From Eutypa lata (Eukaryota; Ascomycota; Sordariomycetes; Xylariales; Diatrypaceae): a stretch of 64,000 bases of DNA. The notes beneath the pieces were generated by a model. The model ran no database searches, had not been told where the DNA came from, and worked only from the letters and a program-made list of their open reading frames with translations. Within the stretch, counting starts at the first letter, position 1. The number at the start of each line of letters is the position of its first letter. A program made the position numbers and the translations under genes. The stretch covers positions 2,480,001-2,544,000 of the forward strand of contig JAKULF010000005.1 in the NCBI GenBank assembly GCA_022661535.1, in the 5' to 3' direction. Of this stretch, positions 24,681 to 34,921 are shown one piece after another.

Positions 24681-26096
24681 ATGGCTAAGGGCAAGAAAGA
24701 ACGTAAGGCTACTAAAGTAGCAGGCGCCAAGTTTGTGCAAAATCAAACCAAGCTTTCTACCTTGCCTACAGAGCCCGGTAGCCCTACTGTAACTTCCTCG
24801 CAGCAAACGTTACAAGGCAGATGTAATTCCTCGACTATCGAGAAGCCAGTCAACCCACCTAAGGGACTGCCGCCTGCAATATTCCCATCTTCTTCTACCT
24901 AGGATGACTCCCTCTACCTCAGTCAAGACAGGTCCGCACCGTCACCCAGCAACACGCCCAGCTACGTCAAGATCACTCTCCACAAAGTCTTCGCATGCCA
25001 TCCCAAACAGACTACTTTCAAAACTGACATCAAAGACAACCACGACTCCATCGAGAGTGAAGACTAGAACACCCCAGTCTGCACGGCTCACCATTGAAGA
25101 GCTGGTAGTCAAAACGGATGTACACCTTACACCACCTGCAAGTCCATTTGAAGTGAAGGCGAGTGCTCCTCTACATACACCCACCACACTTCTGCCGGAG
25201 CTAGAGTCTACAGTCTTCCAACCCACGCCTGAATCAGTACCTACTAGACCTCTACCTTACACATTACCGGTAACTTTACAACTAAACCCGGGATTCTACC
25301 ACTTGTCCCGAACTCGCTACCAAAGAAGCCACCCCCGAAGTTTCACGACTTAGTTGAACACCTCTCAGGTTCCTCGTCTGGAAACAGTAGTCTGGACAAT
25401 CCGCCTTTCTTAAAGGAAGCCCACGCACCAAATCAATACACTGCATTCGACGCATCTCTATTTGGAGAATGCCTGTTCACAGACACCAAGATGTCACCTA
25501 AGAAGAATCGGACTTCAGTTTCTGTCATGGACAAGGCCACTAGTCCTCGCCAACCTATTGTTGACATGACTGCTACCAACACCCAGCTAATCACGGAGAA
25601 ACCCAACAGCGACCATCCTTCTGATGCAAATATGACCGGCACTGACCAAGCAACTATCACCCAGCCCCGCCCGTGGGCAATCAACAGACGCATGCCAGTT
25701 AGTGTGCAGAACGTCCAAGCAGAAGCTACATCTACGGATTGCCAATATGGAATTCTGGAGCAGGTCGAAGCCAGACTCATGAGAGGGGAGAATACGCTCA
25801 CGATAGACGAGCAAACAGCCCTGTACAACTGCATGGACAAAATTGGCAAGATCAAGGGGGACATTCTTATTGGCGTCGCCACACTGATTTGCAACCGAAC
25901 TGATGCTCTGTCCTTCAAGCTGGCGGAGTGGTTTTATCGGAACGGGAACAACACCTTCGTCCGGAAACTCCTGAAGGAGCGTGTGAAGGATATGGAGGGC
26001 GCATGTGGTGACCTTATGGTCTTAGAGGATGTCGATATGCTTATGGATTGTCAGATCGTATTGGAGAAGTTGGAGGAGGAAGGGAATATTGATTAA
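24681..26096 (+). CDS. Hypothetical protein, Ser/Thr/Pro-rich with a helical C-terminus
   Basis: Three open segments lie in different frames and can be joined as exons 24681-24822, 24923-25269 and 25326-26096, giving 419 residues. Intron 1 is 100 nt with a CTCAG acceptor. Intron 2 is 56 nt with an AAG acceptor, less typical, and an AAG at 25338-25340 is also in frame. The N-terminus is lysine-rich (MAKGKKERKATK). The middle is Ser/Thr/Pro-rich and low in complexity. The last 110 residues look folded and mostly helical (LTIDEQTALYNCMDKIGK, ILIGVATLICNRTDALSF, EDVDMLMDCQIVLEKL). I recognise no family. If the splices are wrong, the frame breaks would instead mark a decaying gene. No iron box lies upstream. 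Confidence 0.55.
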
Positions 26097-26467
26097 TAAC
26101 ATTTGAGAAGAGAGGAACAGGATCATCAAGGCATCTATAGGTTAGGTAGGTGTCATCCACCTAGCCAATACATACATGTACGTATATCATTCATTCGCCT
26201 ATGCTGCTATTAGCTTTGTGTCAAGATAATGAAGACGAAAACCACGAAATAAGCCACATCGAACCTGTGGCATAGGGGTGTCTGTTGACTCACCACGGGC
26301 GTACCCTAGCCTCATTCATTTATTCAAGCCTGGAAATGGAAATCCCTCCATACTTGTTATACCCACCGTAAAGAAATGAATAGTCGTGAAATCGTCAATA
26401 TTCGTTTTCCCCCATTCCCTTTGCCCTTACTTTGCCCATATCCCAGTCGTTAAACTTCATCAGCTGA
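26097..26467. other. Short convergent intergenic region
   Basis: About 370 bp holding the 3' ends of the flanking convergent genes. No other feature is seen. Confidence 0.5.
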
Positions 26468-27659
26468 TCATTGCCCCAAACGATCATACAGGAGTGCAAG
26501 ATGCTCCTCAGATTCAGCTAGAGTCCTTCTCAATTCTGCAGCATGACGTAAAGCTCGTGCTAGCTCTTCATTGAGTAGCGTTGCATCTCCAACATCAGCA
26601 TTTTTTGTTGTCCGTGATGTTGAAGCGCCCGGCGAACCAAGTACACCGGATAGCGTTTGACCAATGTGAGATATCCCAAACGTTGAATGTTCCGGGTGAT
26701 GTCCTCCCTGTAATAATTCATGCTCTTTTCGGTCTTGTACTCGTTTTGAGAGCTCGTTCGTCCACGTGTACAGAGAGGCCGAACTAGCTGAGATATTTGC
26801 GAGACTATAGATCAAAAACCCGATCCCGAGTCCGACGACATATGTGATGAAGACTGCGAGACTATCTCCCGGTGCGGCATCCCGGTTGAGATCATTCGTC
26901 CATACGAATCCCAGCCATATACCAAAGCCAATGAGAAACGAGTTGAGCGCTGCCGATAGTAACATGAAAGGTGCGGATATAGTTATCACAGAGGCAGCTG
27001 AGGGGATGCTGATGGATTCAAGAGCAGTTGGGACACTTGACTGCGGTACTGCTCTGGGTCTGAATAGCGGCAACCCCGGCAGCGGCAGCGGCAGCGGCAG
27101 CTGCGAGTTGAAGGCCCTGATGATAATTGTACTAGAACTGATAGACCCCTTGATCCACTTCCTGATGTCATTGGCGTGGACGCAGCGGCAAAGGGTGCGA
27201 TATTGTGTGCTGGCATAATAAACGGCCATGATGGCTGTTGCAAGACTGAACGCGAAGAAGGCTCGTGCCGTCCAGTGAACTTGGCTAAGTTCGCCAAGGG
27301 AGAATGATGTGATGGCAATTTGCGCCACAATTGATGCCTTCTAGCCAGTGAGCATGACTCCCCTTCTTTATCTGGCAAGTTCTCTCGGGTTTACTCACTG
27401 CGATAGCAACAATATTACACTCGTCCTGGGCGGATCTCTTAAAGCTGAAGGCAATGTTGTCGTCCTCTAGAGTGATCACCTCTGCTTGAAGTTGCCATAC
27501 AGAGCGATTTCCAAATAAAGCCACAAATAGACCCACAGGGCCGTACGTACGCAAACAGAAGAACGCATCTTCTGCGGCCTCAAATGGGGCAACTAGGACT
27601 ACTGAGGATAGCTCTACTAGCGAAGAAAGTAAAGAAATAACACCAAATACTTCGGTCAT
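26468..27659 (-). CDS. Multi-pass membrane protein of unknown function
   Basis: Two exons, 27659-27399 and 27337-26468, give 376 residues. The 61-nt intron is needed to join IVAIA to ASIVAQIAITSF. Hydrophobic segments appear near the N-terminus (VFGVISLLSSLVELSSVVLV), around residues 85-145, and in two closely spaced stretches in the second half (MLLSAALNSFLIGFGIWLGF, then FITYVVGLGIGFLIYSLA), consistent with about five or six membrane passes. A Pro/Leu alternating stretch is encoded by a GGCAGC-type repeat at about 27079-27106. The C-terminus is helical and charged, ending LAESEEHLALLYDRLGQ. I do not recognise the family. It diverges from the next gene to the right. Nothing ties it to the iron genes that surround it. 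Confidence 0.78.
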
Positions 27660-28684
27660 CCTACCTGGCGAGACTCAAAGGTTATAGCAGATGACTAGGT
27701 GGTTTGTAGGATTGACTTTACTCGTTGATTGGGTATTAGCTGGTTGACACCTGAGTTCGTAGGATGGTGCAGATCTCAAAATAGAGGTCAGCCTGCCAGC
27801 CTCGTTGCTAATAATTTTTTACAGCGGGGTGGGTGGTGTGACTTGGTCCGTACGACAAGCCATACATATGTAGAAGCCTGATTCTAGCTGCTGCAGATCT
27901 TTTCTTCTGCAACATCAATATCACACCCACTTACTTACCCCTCCACAGTAGAATATAATAAGCATGCCTGTGTTGCATTCGTGGCTGAGATCTTGTCCCA
28001 TTGGATCGTGGAGAATTGGCCGATAGATAGTTTTGATTGACAAAATACAAAAAATTGCTCGATTGGGCATTTAAAGTAATGAATTAGATAATTGTCAGAA
28101 GCGCTGATAGACACAATCGTTGTGAGCGCAGCGTGGCTCGTCAAGTAGTAGTCAGGTACAGCAATATTGAATAATTTCTATACCATCTTGGCCTACAACA
28201 GCACTTTTCTTTGTGTACTGTCAACTATTTTGTTTGCATATCTTTGTTTTGAAGAATAGAATTTGGCTATAAAAAACAATTTCTTTATTGTTGCTGTAAA
28301 AGTTCAGACTAGTTCGTATATCAGTATACCTATCCGAATTTTCCTTAATACTAACATAAAGTGTTCGAGAAAGTCGTTAAATTAAGCCAACAGCCTCTGC
28401 GAACAACTGTTTTCTTCTGGGCCAGATGGTTTGGCTACTATATACGACTTTATTGCCGAACTCAACTACTGGTGTGGCTCGTTTCGGAATACTATCTGTT
28501 TGTTCGTTTACTTCTGGCGGCAAAGAAATTGTTGTTCAGAGATGAGGAAATATAGGAGCTATATAATAGCTGGTCAGAGCCCCTTATACAGTCCAAGCTT
28601 TTTAACCGGACACATACACACGCAAAACATCAACACACGATTCTCCTAAAAGCCTAATATCAATCATCATCATCAGCAGCAACC
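27660..28684. other. Divergent intergenic region
   Basis: This 1-kb region separates two divergent start codons and should hold both promoters. It is AT-leaning, with no perfect iron box. Short open frames at 28361-28649 lack support. Confidence 0.5.
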
Positions 28685-29164
28685 ATGTCAGCCACCGAGA
28701 CCTTCTTCTCCCATGTTACTATAAATAAGGATCCCACCAGTGGTCTCTTATTCCAGGTGACTCACCCAGACATTCCAGACTGCTGGACTGAGTTATGGGT
28801 GCCAGATCCTACCTCTAATGTAGGAGGTGAGATAATTCCCACGGTACACCATAGCAAATATGACTGCAAGTGCTCCGATAAGATGCAACAAGAGAACATT
28901 TCTAAGACGATTACCCGTGGTGCCCTTAAAGTAGAAATCGTGTTCAAGCCTACTAGGGCTGCCGACCAGCTCGATATCGTACAGGTCATGACTACTTGGG
29001 GAATTGCTTTCTCTCAGATTGCCGGTATCAAACGTGAGTACGGAATTGGAGTAACAGACGTCCCGCTCGGCTCTGTCAAAGAGGATGTGACAGTCGGAAT
29101 CGATATCACCCCATCAGGCGATTTTACTTTGGTGTTTGACCTGAATGAGTTGGAAGGTAGATAG
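28685..29164 (+). CDS. Small orphan protein of 159 residues
   Basis: A single open frame from an ATG in good context (AACCATG) encodes 159 residues. No signal peptide or membrane segment is seen. It contains several beta-prone segments (TFFSHVTINKD, GLLFQVTHPDIP, LKVEIVFKP, DFTLVFDLNELEG) and a Cys-x-Cys pair near residue 60, suggesting a compact beta-rich fold. I recognise no family. It lies just upstream of the triple iron-box region, but its own promoter has none. Confidence 0.65.
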   Translation: MSATETFFSHVTINKDPTSGLLFQVTHPDIPDCWTELWVPDPTSNVGGEIIPTVHHSKYDCKCSDKMQQENISKTITRGALKVEIVFKPTRAADQLDIVQVMTTWGIAFSQIAGIKREYGIGVTDVPLGSVKEDVTVGIDITPSGDFTLVFDLNELEGR

Positions 29165-29644
29165 GGTGACGCCGTTGTCTTTATGGCGTTAACTTTTTTA
29201 CTGAGCTAGTCACCATGCTAGTCACCATCCCACCCCTTGAGTCTCACTCATGTCATCATATATAACGGTTAGAATAAACAAGATTCAATATGTTACACGT
29301 AAAATCCAATATCACTAGCATCGCCCATTGCTCCCAAGGTTTTTAAGGCGGTAAATGGTTTTAACTTGAAATACTAGTGCCTCTTTGCTCGCTTGAAAAC
29401 TGGTTCCCTCTGTAAATGTAAAGCAAGTGATACTTCTAACATGATAACACAATCCCAGTTTCTAGCTTAGCTTAGTGAATATTGGACATAGTTATATGAT
29501 ACGATCTTACAAATTCGCAGGTTTCCTCAACGTCTTTCATAGCGGCTATCCTTAACACCAGTCTCCAGTATGTCTTGTAAAATATTCGTAACAAGCGTTT
29601 CCAAATATCCGGTTAAGGAGCCGATGTCGGATCTTAGAAGATTT

Positions 29645-29653
29645 TTATCAGAT
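29645..29653 (-). promoter_or_regulatory. Predicted SreA-type iron box
   Basis: Perfect ATCWGATAA match on the minus strand, followed on the plus strand by CCGATAA, so two GATA cores face each other within 16 bp. It lies about 640 bp upstream of the SidF-like start. Confidence 0.65.
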
Positions 29654-29713
29654 CCGATAATCGATCCACCTTTGGCCCGTTATAGAGAACCTCGGCTAGC
29701 AAGGGCAAACAAA

Positions 29714-29722
29714 TTATCAGAT
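29714..29722 (-). promoter_or_regulatory. Predicted SreA-type iron box
   Basis: Perfect match with the extended form GCGGATCTGATAA, 570 bp upstream of the SidF-like start. Confidence 0.65.
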
Positions 29723-29745
29723 CCGCAAACTAGCTCCGTATAAAG

Positions 29746-29754
29746 TTATCAGAT
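29746..29754 (-). promoter_or_regulatory. Predicted SreA-type iron box
   Basis: Perfect match with the extended form GCGGATCTGATAA, 32 bp from the previous box, a little over three helical turns, and in the same orientation. Confidence 0.65.
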
Positions 29755-30290
29755 CCGCTCTTGCATACAAGGTCGCAGCAGCCAAGTCCCAGACCTTGAC
29801 CGTAGGGGGCTCCATGCAGATGGCATCTGTCCACTAGCACGAGGGCTTCTCAAGTTTCTGTCTCCAACCCGTCATCGTTCGCTTGCATTAGTGGCGAAAA
29901 TTTTTGATGGACAGTCAGTCGGTCGGGCATTGCGACATTTCGAAAAGTCATGCGTTTGAACCTTTTGCACCAGATATTCTAGCTGGTACTTCGGAATACT
30001 TCCATCGGCCTACAGGGGGTCTCTCTCGATCCAGCTATACATGGGAAAGTTCGGCAACGCCTCTGACGTTGCTTCGATGGTGTCAATGCAAGGGTCGGTC
30101 ACTGCTTCCTGCTTTCCTCTTTGAGAGAGAAGCCGTCGGCGAACGAGCATGACGTCTCCACCATAGCTCGGTAAGAAGGACAACCAACTTTTTGTCTCGG
30201 ACACGGAAAGCTATACTTTCCAATTGAAGCTTTCCAGAGACGTCAATTGTCTAATACACAATTCCTCACAAAAGTTACCCAATTGCAAAG

Positions 30291-31731
30291 ATGGCGCTTC
30301 CAGCAGAGAACGAAACGGTACTGCAGCTCCCGCACCCGTACCAGACGACCTACACGCTCGCCAGAACGGGGCGAAAGTCCGAATCGGGCGCGCAACTGCT
30401 CCAACTGAAGCCCCGAGCCACCGACAATGGCAATAGCAAGTCGCTCCCCGAACCCCTCCACAACGACGCTCTCTTCCTCACGGAGCCCGTAGACCTGAAG
30501 TCGAGCGAGCGCCCGCCCGAGTCGAACAACACGGCGTGGGGGCGAGCGCGCCGGGCACCGTCGTCGACCTTCAGCTGGGAGGGGACCGGGACAGCTCCAA
30601 CCCTAGCTCAGGCCTGGCTGCTCGTCTACGTGCTCTTCACGATCCGGCCGTCGATGGAATTCTTCCGACTGTCGCTCGCGGGGCCCAAGCCCGGCCGCGA
30701 CGCGCTCGCCGCGCAGCTGAAGGCGGTCCTGCTCGCCGTCGACCACCCGGTGGCCAGCGGCACGGTCGACGACGAGCTGCTCGTGCTGCGCGACACGTTC
30801 TGGCAGGGGGCGGGATCGCCGTTCGGGCCGCGATCGGCGTGGACGCCGGAAGATCACAATGAAAACAGCAATGAGAAGCCGCTATCGCAGTACCCGGCGA
30901 CACCACTCGCGCACACGATGACGACGGGTCCGGAGCTGACGGCGTGGCACCCGCGTCGGCCGGCGAAGCCGCGTCCCGGTTCGGTGGTCTACAGCCGCTG
31001 GATCCCGCACCTGGGGGAGACGTTCTCGATGGTGGCGCTGGACTGGCAGTCGGAGGAGCACCTGGGGCTGTTCCACACGTGGCAGAACGACCCGCGCGTC
31101 TCGCAGGGGTGGAACGAGACGGGCACGCTCGACCAGCACCGCGAGTACCTCCGGAAGGCACACGAGGACCCGCACCAGATCACCATCCTCGCCCGGTTCG
31201 ACGATACGTATTTTGCGTATTTCGAGGTGTATTGGGGCAAGGTATGTGTCTAATTCAATCTAACCCTTCCCCCCTTCCCCCCTCTTCCCCCAATTGTGAC
31301 TTGAAACAGCCGCGGAGAGGAGTATCATAGGAGCTAAGCTAACGATGGGACATTTCTCGCTCCAACAGGAGGACCGCCTAGGCGCGTACTACAGCGCGGG
31401 CGACTACGACCGGGGCCGGCACTCGCTGGTGGGCGACGTGCGGTTCCGGGGCCCGCACCGCGTGACGGCGTGGTGGTCGAGCCTGATGCACTACCTGTTC
31501 CTGGACGAGCCGCGCACGGCGTGGGTGGTGGGCGAGCCCAAGTACACCAACAGCTCCGTGCTGGCGTACGACTTCGTGCACGGCTTCGGGCTCGACAAGT
31601 TCGTCGACCTGCCGCACAAGCGCTCCGCCTTCGTGCGCTGCTCGCGCGAGCGCTTCTTCCAGCTCTCGCCCCTCGGCGAGAGCGAGAAGGTCGTCGGCGG
31701 CACGCACGTTGGGCTCTTGCCGAAGTTGTAG
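30291..31731 (+). CDS. sidF: Siderophore N5-hydroxyornithine acyltransferase (SidF/SidL family)
   Basis: Two exons, 30291-31241 and 31369-31731, give 437 residues. The 127-nt intron joins YFEVYWGK to EDRLGAYY. The C-terminal half is a GNAT-type siderophore acyltransferase domain (AlcB/IucB-like), with [17 protein letters not shown] at about residue 263, the [11 protein letters not shown] core, and RRSAF-like end motifs (HKRSAFVRC). The enzyme acylates N5-hydroxyornithine to make the hydroxamate unit. SidF adds anhydromevalonyl groups in peroxisomes for fusarinines, while SidL adds acetyl groups in the cytosol for ferricrocin. I favour SidF because the protein ends Pro-Lys-Leu, a PTS1-like tripeptide, and because a SidI-like ligase and siderophore transporters are close by. 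Three iron boxes upstream point to repression when iron is plentiful. The ATG at 30291 has a good context (AAGATGG). GC content at third positions is high compared with its flanks. The SidF versus SidL choice needs a phylogeny. Confidence 0.82.
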
Positions 31732-32144
31732 GTAAAGAGGTTTTGTTTAGGGATGTGTGGTGGGTCGGCTCATTGATTGATTGACGAGAAAAAGGGGAGG
31801 GGAGAAGGGAGAGAGATAAATTCTACGAGTTACTATGGCGGATGTATATACACATTTTGGAAACAAAAATTATAGGAATCAATTGCATTTTTCATTTTCA
31901 CTGTAAGCATTTCTATGTAGACAAAACGCCACGAGGGGTTGAACCAACGTCAAACTAACCCCTAATAAACCCTATTTCATACCGAGTGCTCACAATAGTA
32001 TACCTCGTAGATAGGTTATATCTATGCATTTCGGGCATGTCCACCCCTAAGATAGCCGGTGCTATATACGTTTGACTACCAAATCATAACTTTTAAGGAA
32101 TTGACTCCAGTCCTCATCCAGAGGCCTCACCGTGCTTCCGCAAC
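31732..32144. other. Convergent intergenic region
   Basis: About 410 bp of AT-rich sequence with the 3' ends of the SidF-like and AIF-like genes. No other feature is seen. Confidence 0.5.
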
Positions 32145-33584
32145 CTATGCCTTAATGCCGCCAAGGCGGAGGTGATCCCAGCAAACTATATATGATACGT
32201 CAGTAAATTGCCAAGGAAGTTTTTCATACAGATATTTTGGTGTGGGAGGGGGGGCTTACTCTTGAAACCAAGGTCATCCCCAAAGAACAGCTGCATGACC
32301 TGGGGGCCGTGGTTCAGGCCCTCAGGGCCGCACGACATGGCGGACTTGCCGACCGCGAGGCCGATCATGGGCGGGACCTCGCCGAGCTCCTGGAACTCGG
32401 GCTCCTTGGCCTTCAGGCCCCGCAGCATCAGCTGGTGGATGTTGAGGGCGGCGAACTTGCCCTCGTGCATGGCGGCGCCGCACCGCTTGATGCCCGACCA
32501 GTTGATCAGGTCGCCCGAGGCGAAGTGCGACTCCGCGTTCGGGACGGCCTCGGCGTCGACGAGCTGCATCGTCGGCCGCACGTTGACGAGCCCCTCCTCG
32601 TTGAGGGCCCCCCTGGGGAAGTACTCCGTCGACGGCACGCTCCGCGAGATGGCCTCGATAACCACGCTCGCGGTCATCCGGTGCCCGTTCGTGAACTCTA
32701 CCTCGTAGGCGTCGCGCCCGCTCTCGTCCTTGATGGGCTTGGAGGATGCGAGGCGGTGGTTCAGGAGCAGATCGACTCCGGACTCAACCGTCAGGTCGCC
32801 AGCGCACTCCTTTGCAGAATCTGGTAAGGGCTCGGAGGACAGCAGCTTGTCTCTGGAATGGGCTAACGTCACTTTGACGTGTGGCTGAGATACCTTCAAC
32901 TCTGCGGCCATCTCAATCCCGACGGCACCTGATACGGCGAATTAGTGAACTGGAGAAGGCAGCTAGTTAAGCGTGAGGGCGGCGACGAAATGGGAAACTA
33001 ACCTCCACCAACGACGAGCACCGGTGCTGTGCTTGTGGACACCGCGTCAATGTGCTTTCCAGCCTCCTGAAGATACAGCTTCCGGCTCAGCGACTGTGGC
33101 ACAACGGGCCACACCCGCCTCAGGCCGGTAGCAGCGAGAAAGAAGTCATATTTCTCCTGGCGGATAGCCTGTGTGCTCCGCTCAGTGATAGTAGCGGTCT
33201 TGCTCGCGGGGTCGACCTTGCTCAGGATCCCCTGGATAAACTGGACGTTTGGTCTCTGGAGGATCTTGATGTCCTTGAACTCTACCCACGCCTTCTCGGA
33301 GTACTCCTTCACAGCGAGGGCCAGTGGTGATCCGATGAGATGGTCTAATAGTTCCCGAAATTAGCATACAGTAATACCATGATATGTCATGATGCTGAAA
33401 AAGACGTACAGAAACCATCCCTCTCGTCTACAATAGTGACGTCGACCGGGATTGGAGATTCTATCTTATCGCACTGCTCCAGGAGGTTGATAGCGGCGGA
33501 TAGACCCGAATAACTACAGCCAGCGATGAGAACCTTGTAGGATCTTGCGGCCGACTGGGCGACTTCGCGGATATAGGAGCCCAT
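32145..33584 (-). CDS. AIF/AMID-like FAD-dependent NAD(P)H oxidoreductase
   Basis: Four exons, 33584-33410, 33344-33003, 32928-32260 and 32185-32145, give 408 residues. Splicing restores DERDGFYHLIGSPLALA, VVGGGAVGIEMAAEL and the C-terminal ICWDHLRLGG, all typical of AIF-like pyridine-nucleotide oxidoreductases. The N-terminal FAD loop reads LIAGCSYSGLSAA, a Gly-x-Ser variant of GxGxxG. The NAD(P) loop GGGAVG is at about residue 169. FASGDLINW at about 308 is the conserved FAD-contact region. No membrane anchor or mitochondrial presequence is obvious. The family moves electrons from NAD(P)H to quinones or other acceptors. The gene is convergent with the SidF-like gene and has two perfect iron boxes 570-650 bp upstream, so I infer that it is iron-regulated. 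A role in reducing ferric siderophore or in coping with low iron is a guess. Confidence 0.85.
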
Positions 33585-34150
33585 TTTCAGTTTCGTGCCT
33601 CGTTTGTTGCTTAGAAAACTGGATCGTAGCTGTGGTTTTTATATCTACTGAAGAAGAGAACAGGTGATTCAATGCAGGCAGATAGGCAAAGAGGGTGTGG
33701 GTGTTGGTTTAAGGAACGAAGATCTGGGAAATAAGTCACTTTCAACACATAGTAGATAGTTCGAACGCTCCACAGAGGCGGAGCTGGGCAATGGCTAAGA
33801 AATAATTAGCCCGACTGCTCGGTTCCCGGGACGGCGCAACGGCCTATGACCTGATTTTGTCGCCTAACTTAGGACGAAGAGTAAGTATTACTAGTATGCC
33901 CGTGGAGAGACCCCCTCGGGGAACGTGGCAGACTTGGCATAACTGGATAGGTGGTTTAGGTATTACTACCCTACAATACCCAGCAGGGAAGCCTTCGATG
34001 CTTCCATACCATTGCCGATGTCGGGTTATCTTTTCACTGCCTGTCTAAGAGACCAGGGAGACCAGGATAGACAGGAAGAAAGCAACCAAGAAGGAGGGCG
34101 ATGAGGGGTTGTTTCATTGGGGGCACAAGTTCTGCCAAGCCTGCAATTCC

Positions 34151-34159
34151 ATCTGATAA
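34151..34159 (+). promoter_or_regulatory. Predicted SreA-type iron box (ATCTGATAA)
   Basis: Perfect match about 570 bp upstream of the AIF-like start. The only other upstream neighbour is the 3' end of the next gene, so the AIF-like gene is the only likely target. Confidence 0.62.
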
Positions 34160-34228
34160 AAATTTCGAACCAAAAGTGGCTTCTCCTTTTAGCGGAACGT
34201 CCGGTCGGAGACGTTATGGAGACATTTG

Positions 34229-34237
34229 TTATCAGAT
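34229..34237 (-). promoter_or_regulatory. Predicted SreA-type iron box
   Basis: Perfect match with the extended form GCGGATCTGATAA, 70 bp from the previous box. The flank on its plus-strand right side (GCTCCTTGC) resembles that of the 29746 box (GCTCTTGC). Confidence 0.62.
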
Positions 34238-34921
34238 CCGCTCCTTGCAGGGGGGCAGGGGGGCAAGGGGAGCTCTCCACTATATACCTCTAGATTGGCG
34301 CTATTCGGAGCTACCTATCCGTCCGTCCAATGAGTTGTGACAACGACGATGCTTCGTATGCACTCTAATTCTAGCCGCTACATACTTGTAATTACCGCAG
34401 CTATGAATTCAATAGGAAGCATCCTATCACCTTCTCAGCCATTCATACCGGAATGTATCCGAACCCTTTGGCAAAACCTCCGAATCTTTTAAATACGTGT
34501 AAGTACACCAAAATAAGCTGTATAGTGCTAGGACATGAGGTAGCAGAGCAGTCCTAGGTAGGTTAGTACGAATGAATCCCAAATTCGGAATGATTCCGAG
34601 TCCTTGGGGAAAACTCCGAGTAATAGAAACCTAGCACCCGTTGGACTTAAGTACCTGAGGCAAAAGAAGCAATATGCATCCCAATAACGATGTGATACAA
34701 TATAGAAACCTAGTTAAGATATACCCAGGTATGATTCACAAATATGCAATTAACTTGTGTATTTTCTAGGTGAGGACCTCTATTGATGGTAATATGGAAG
34801 TCCTATTTTCTTCCATCATTCCGGAAATACCATAGGTCACAGTCCAATCAACGCCAAGCAATGCCTGAAAAGGAGACGATATAGCAACACAGCGGATGTC
34901 CTTGACTACCCCCCTTTTTTC

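Larger units (their letters stand above)
29165..30290. promoter_or_regulatory. Promoter region of the SidF-like gene with three iron boxes
   Basis: This 1.1-kb region ends at the SidF-like start. It holds perfect iron boxes at 29645, 29714 and 29746. A fourth, imperfect half (ATCCGATAA) overlaps the first box. CCAAT pentamers at about 30218 and 30280 lie close to the ATG. No coding region is supported. Confidence 0.65.
33585..34921. promoter_or_regulatory. Promoter region of the AIF-like gene with two iron boxes
   Basis: This 1.3-kb region holds iron boxes at 34151 and 34229 and, immediately right of the second, a G-rich run at about 34249-34270. Its right part (34.3-34.9 kb) is the 3' flank of the mitochondrial protein gene. 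No coding region is supported. Confidence 0.6.

Noticed and set aside
24681..25353. Pseudogene call for the orphan at 24.7 kb
   Set aside because: Two introns with acceptable borders restore one continuous frame, so decay is not the simplest reading, though it is not excluded.
30536..31175. Overlapping Arg/Ala/Pro-rich frames on both strands at the SidF-like gene
   Set aside because: They are composition artefacts of a GC-rich exon; only the called frame carries acyltransferase motifs and splices cleanly.
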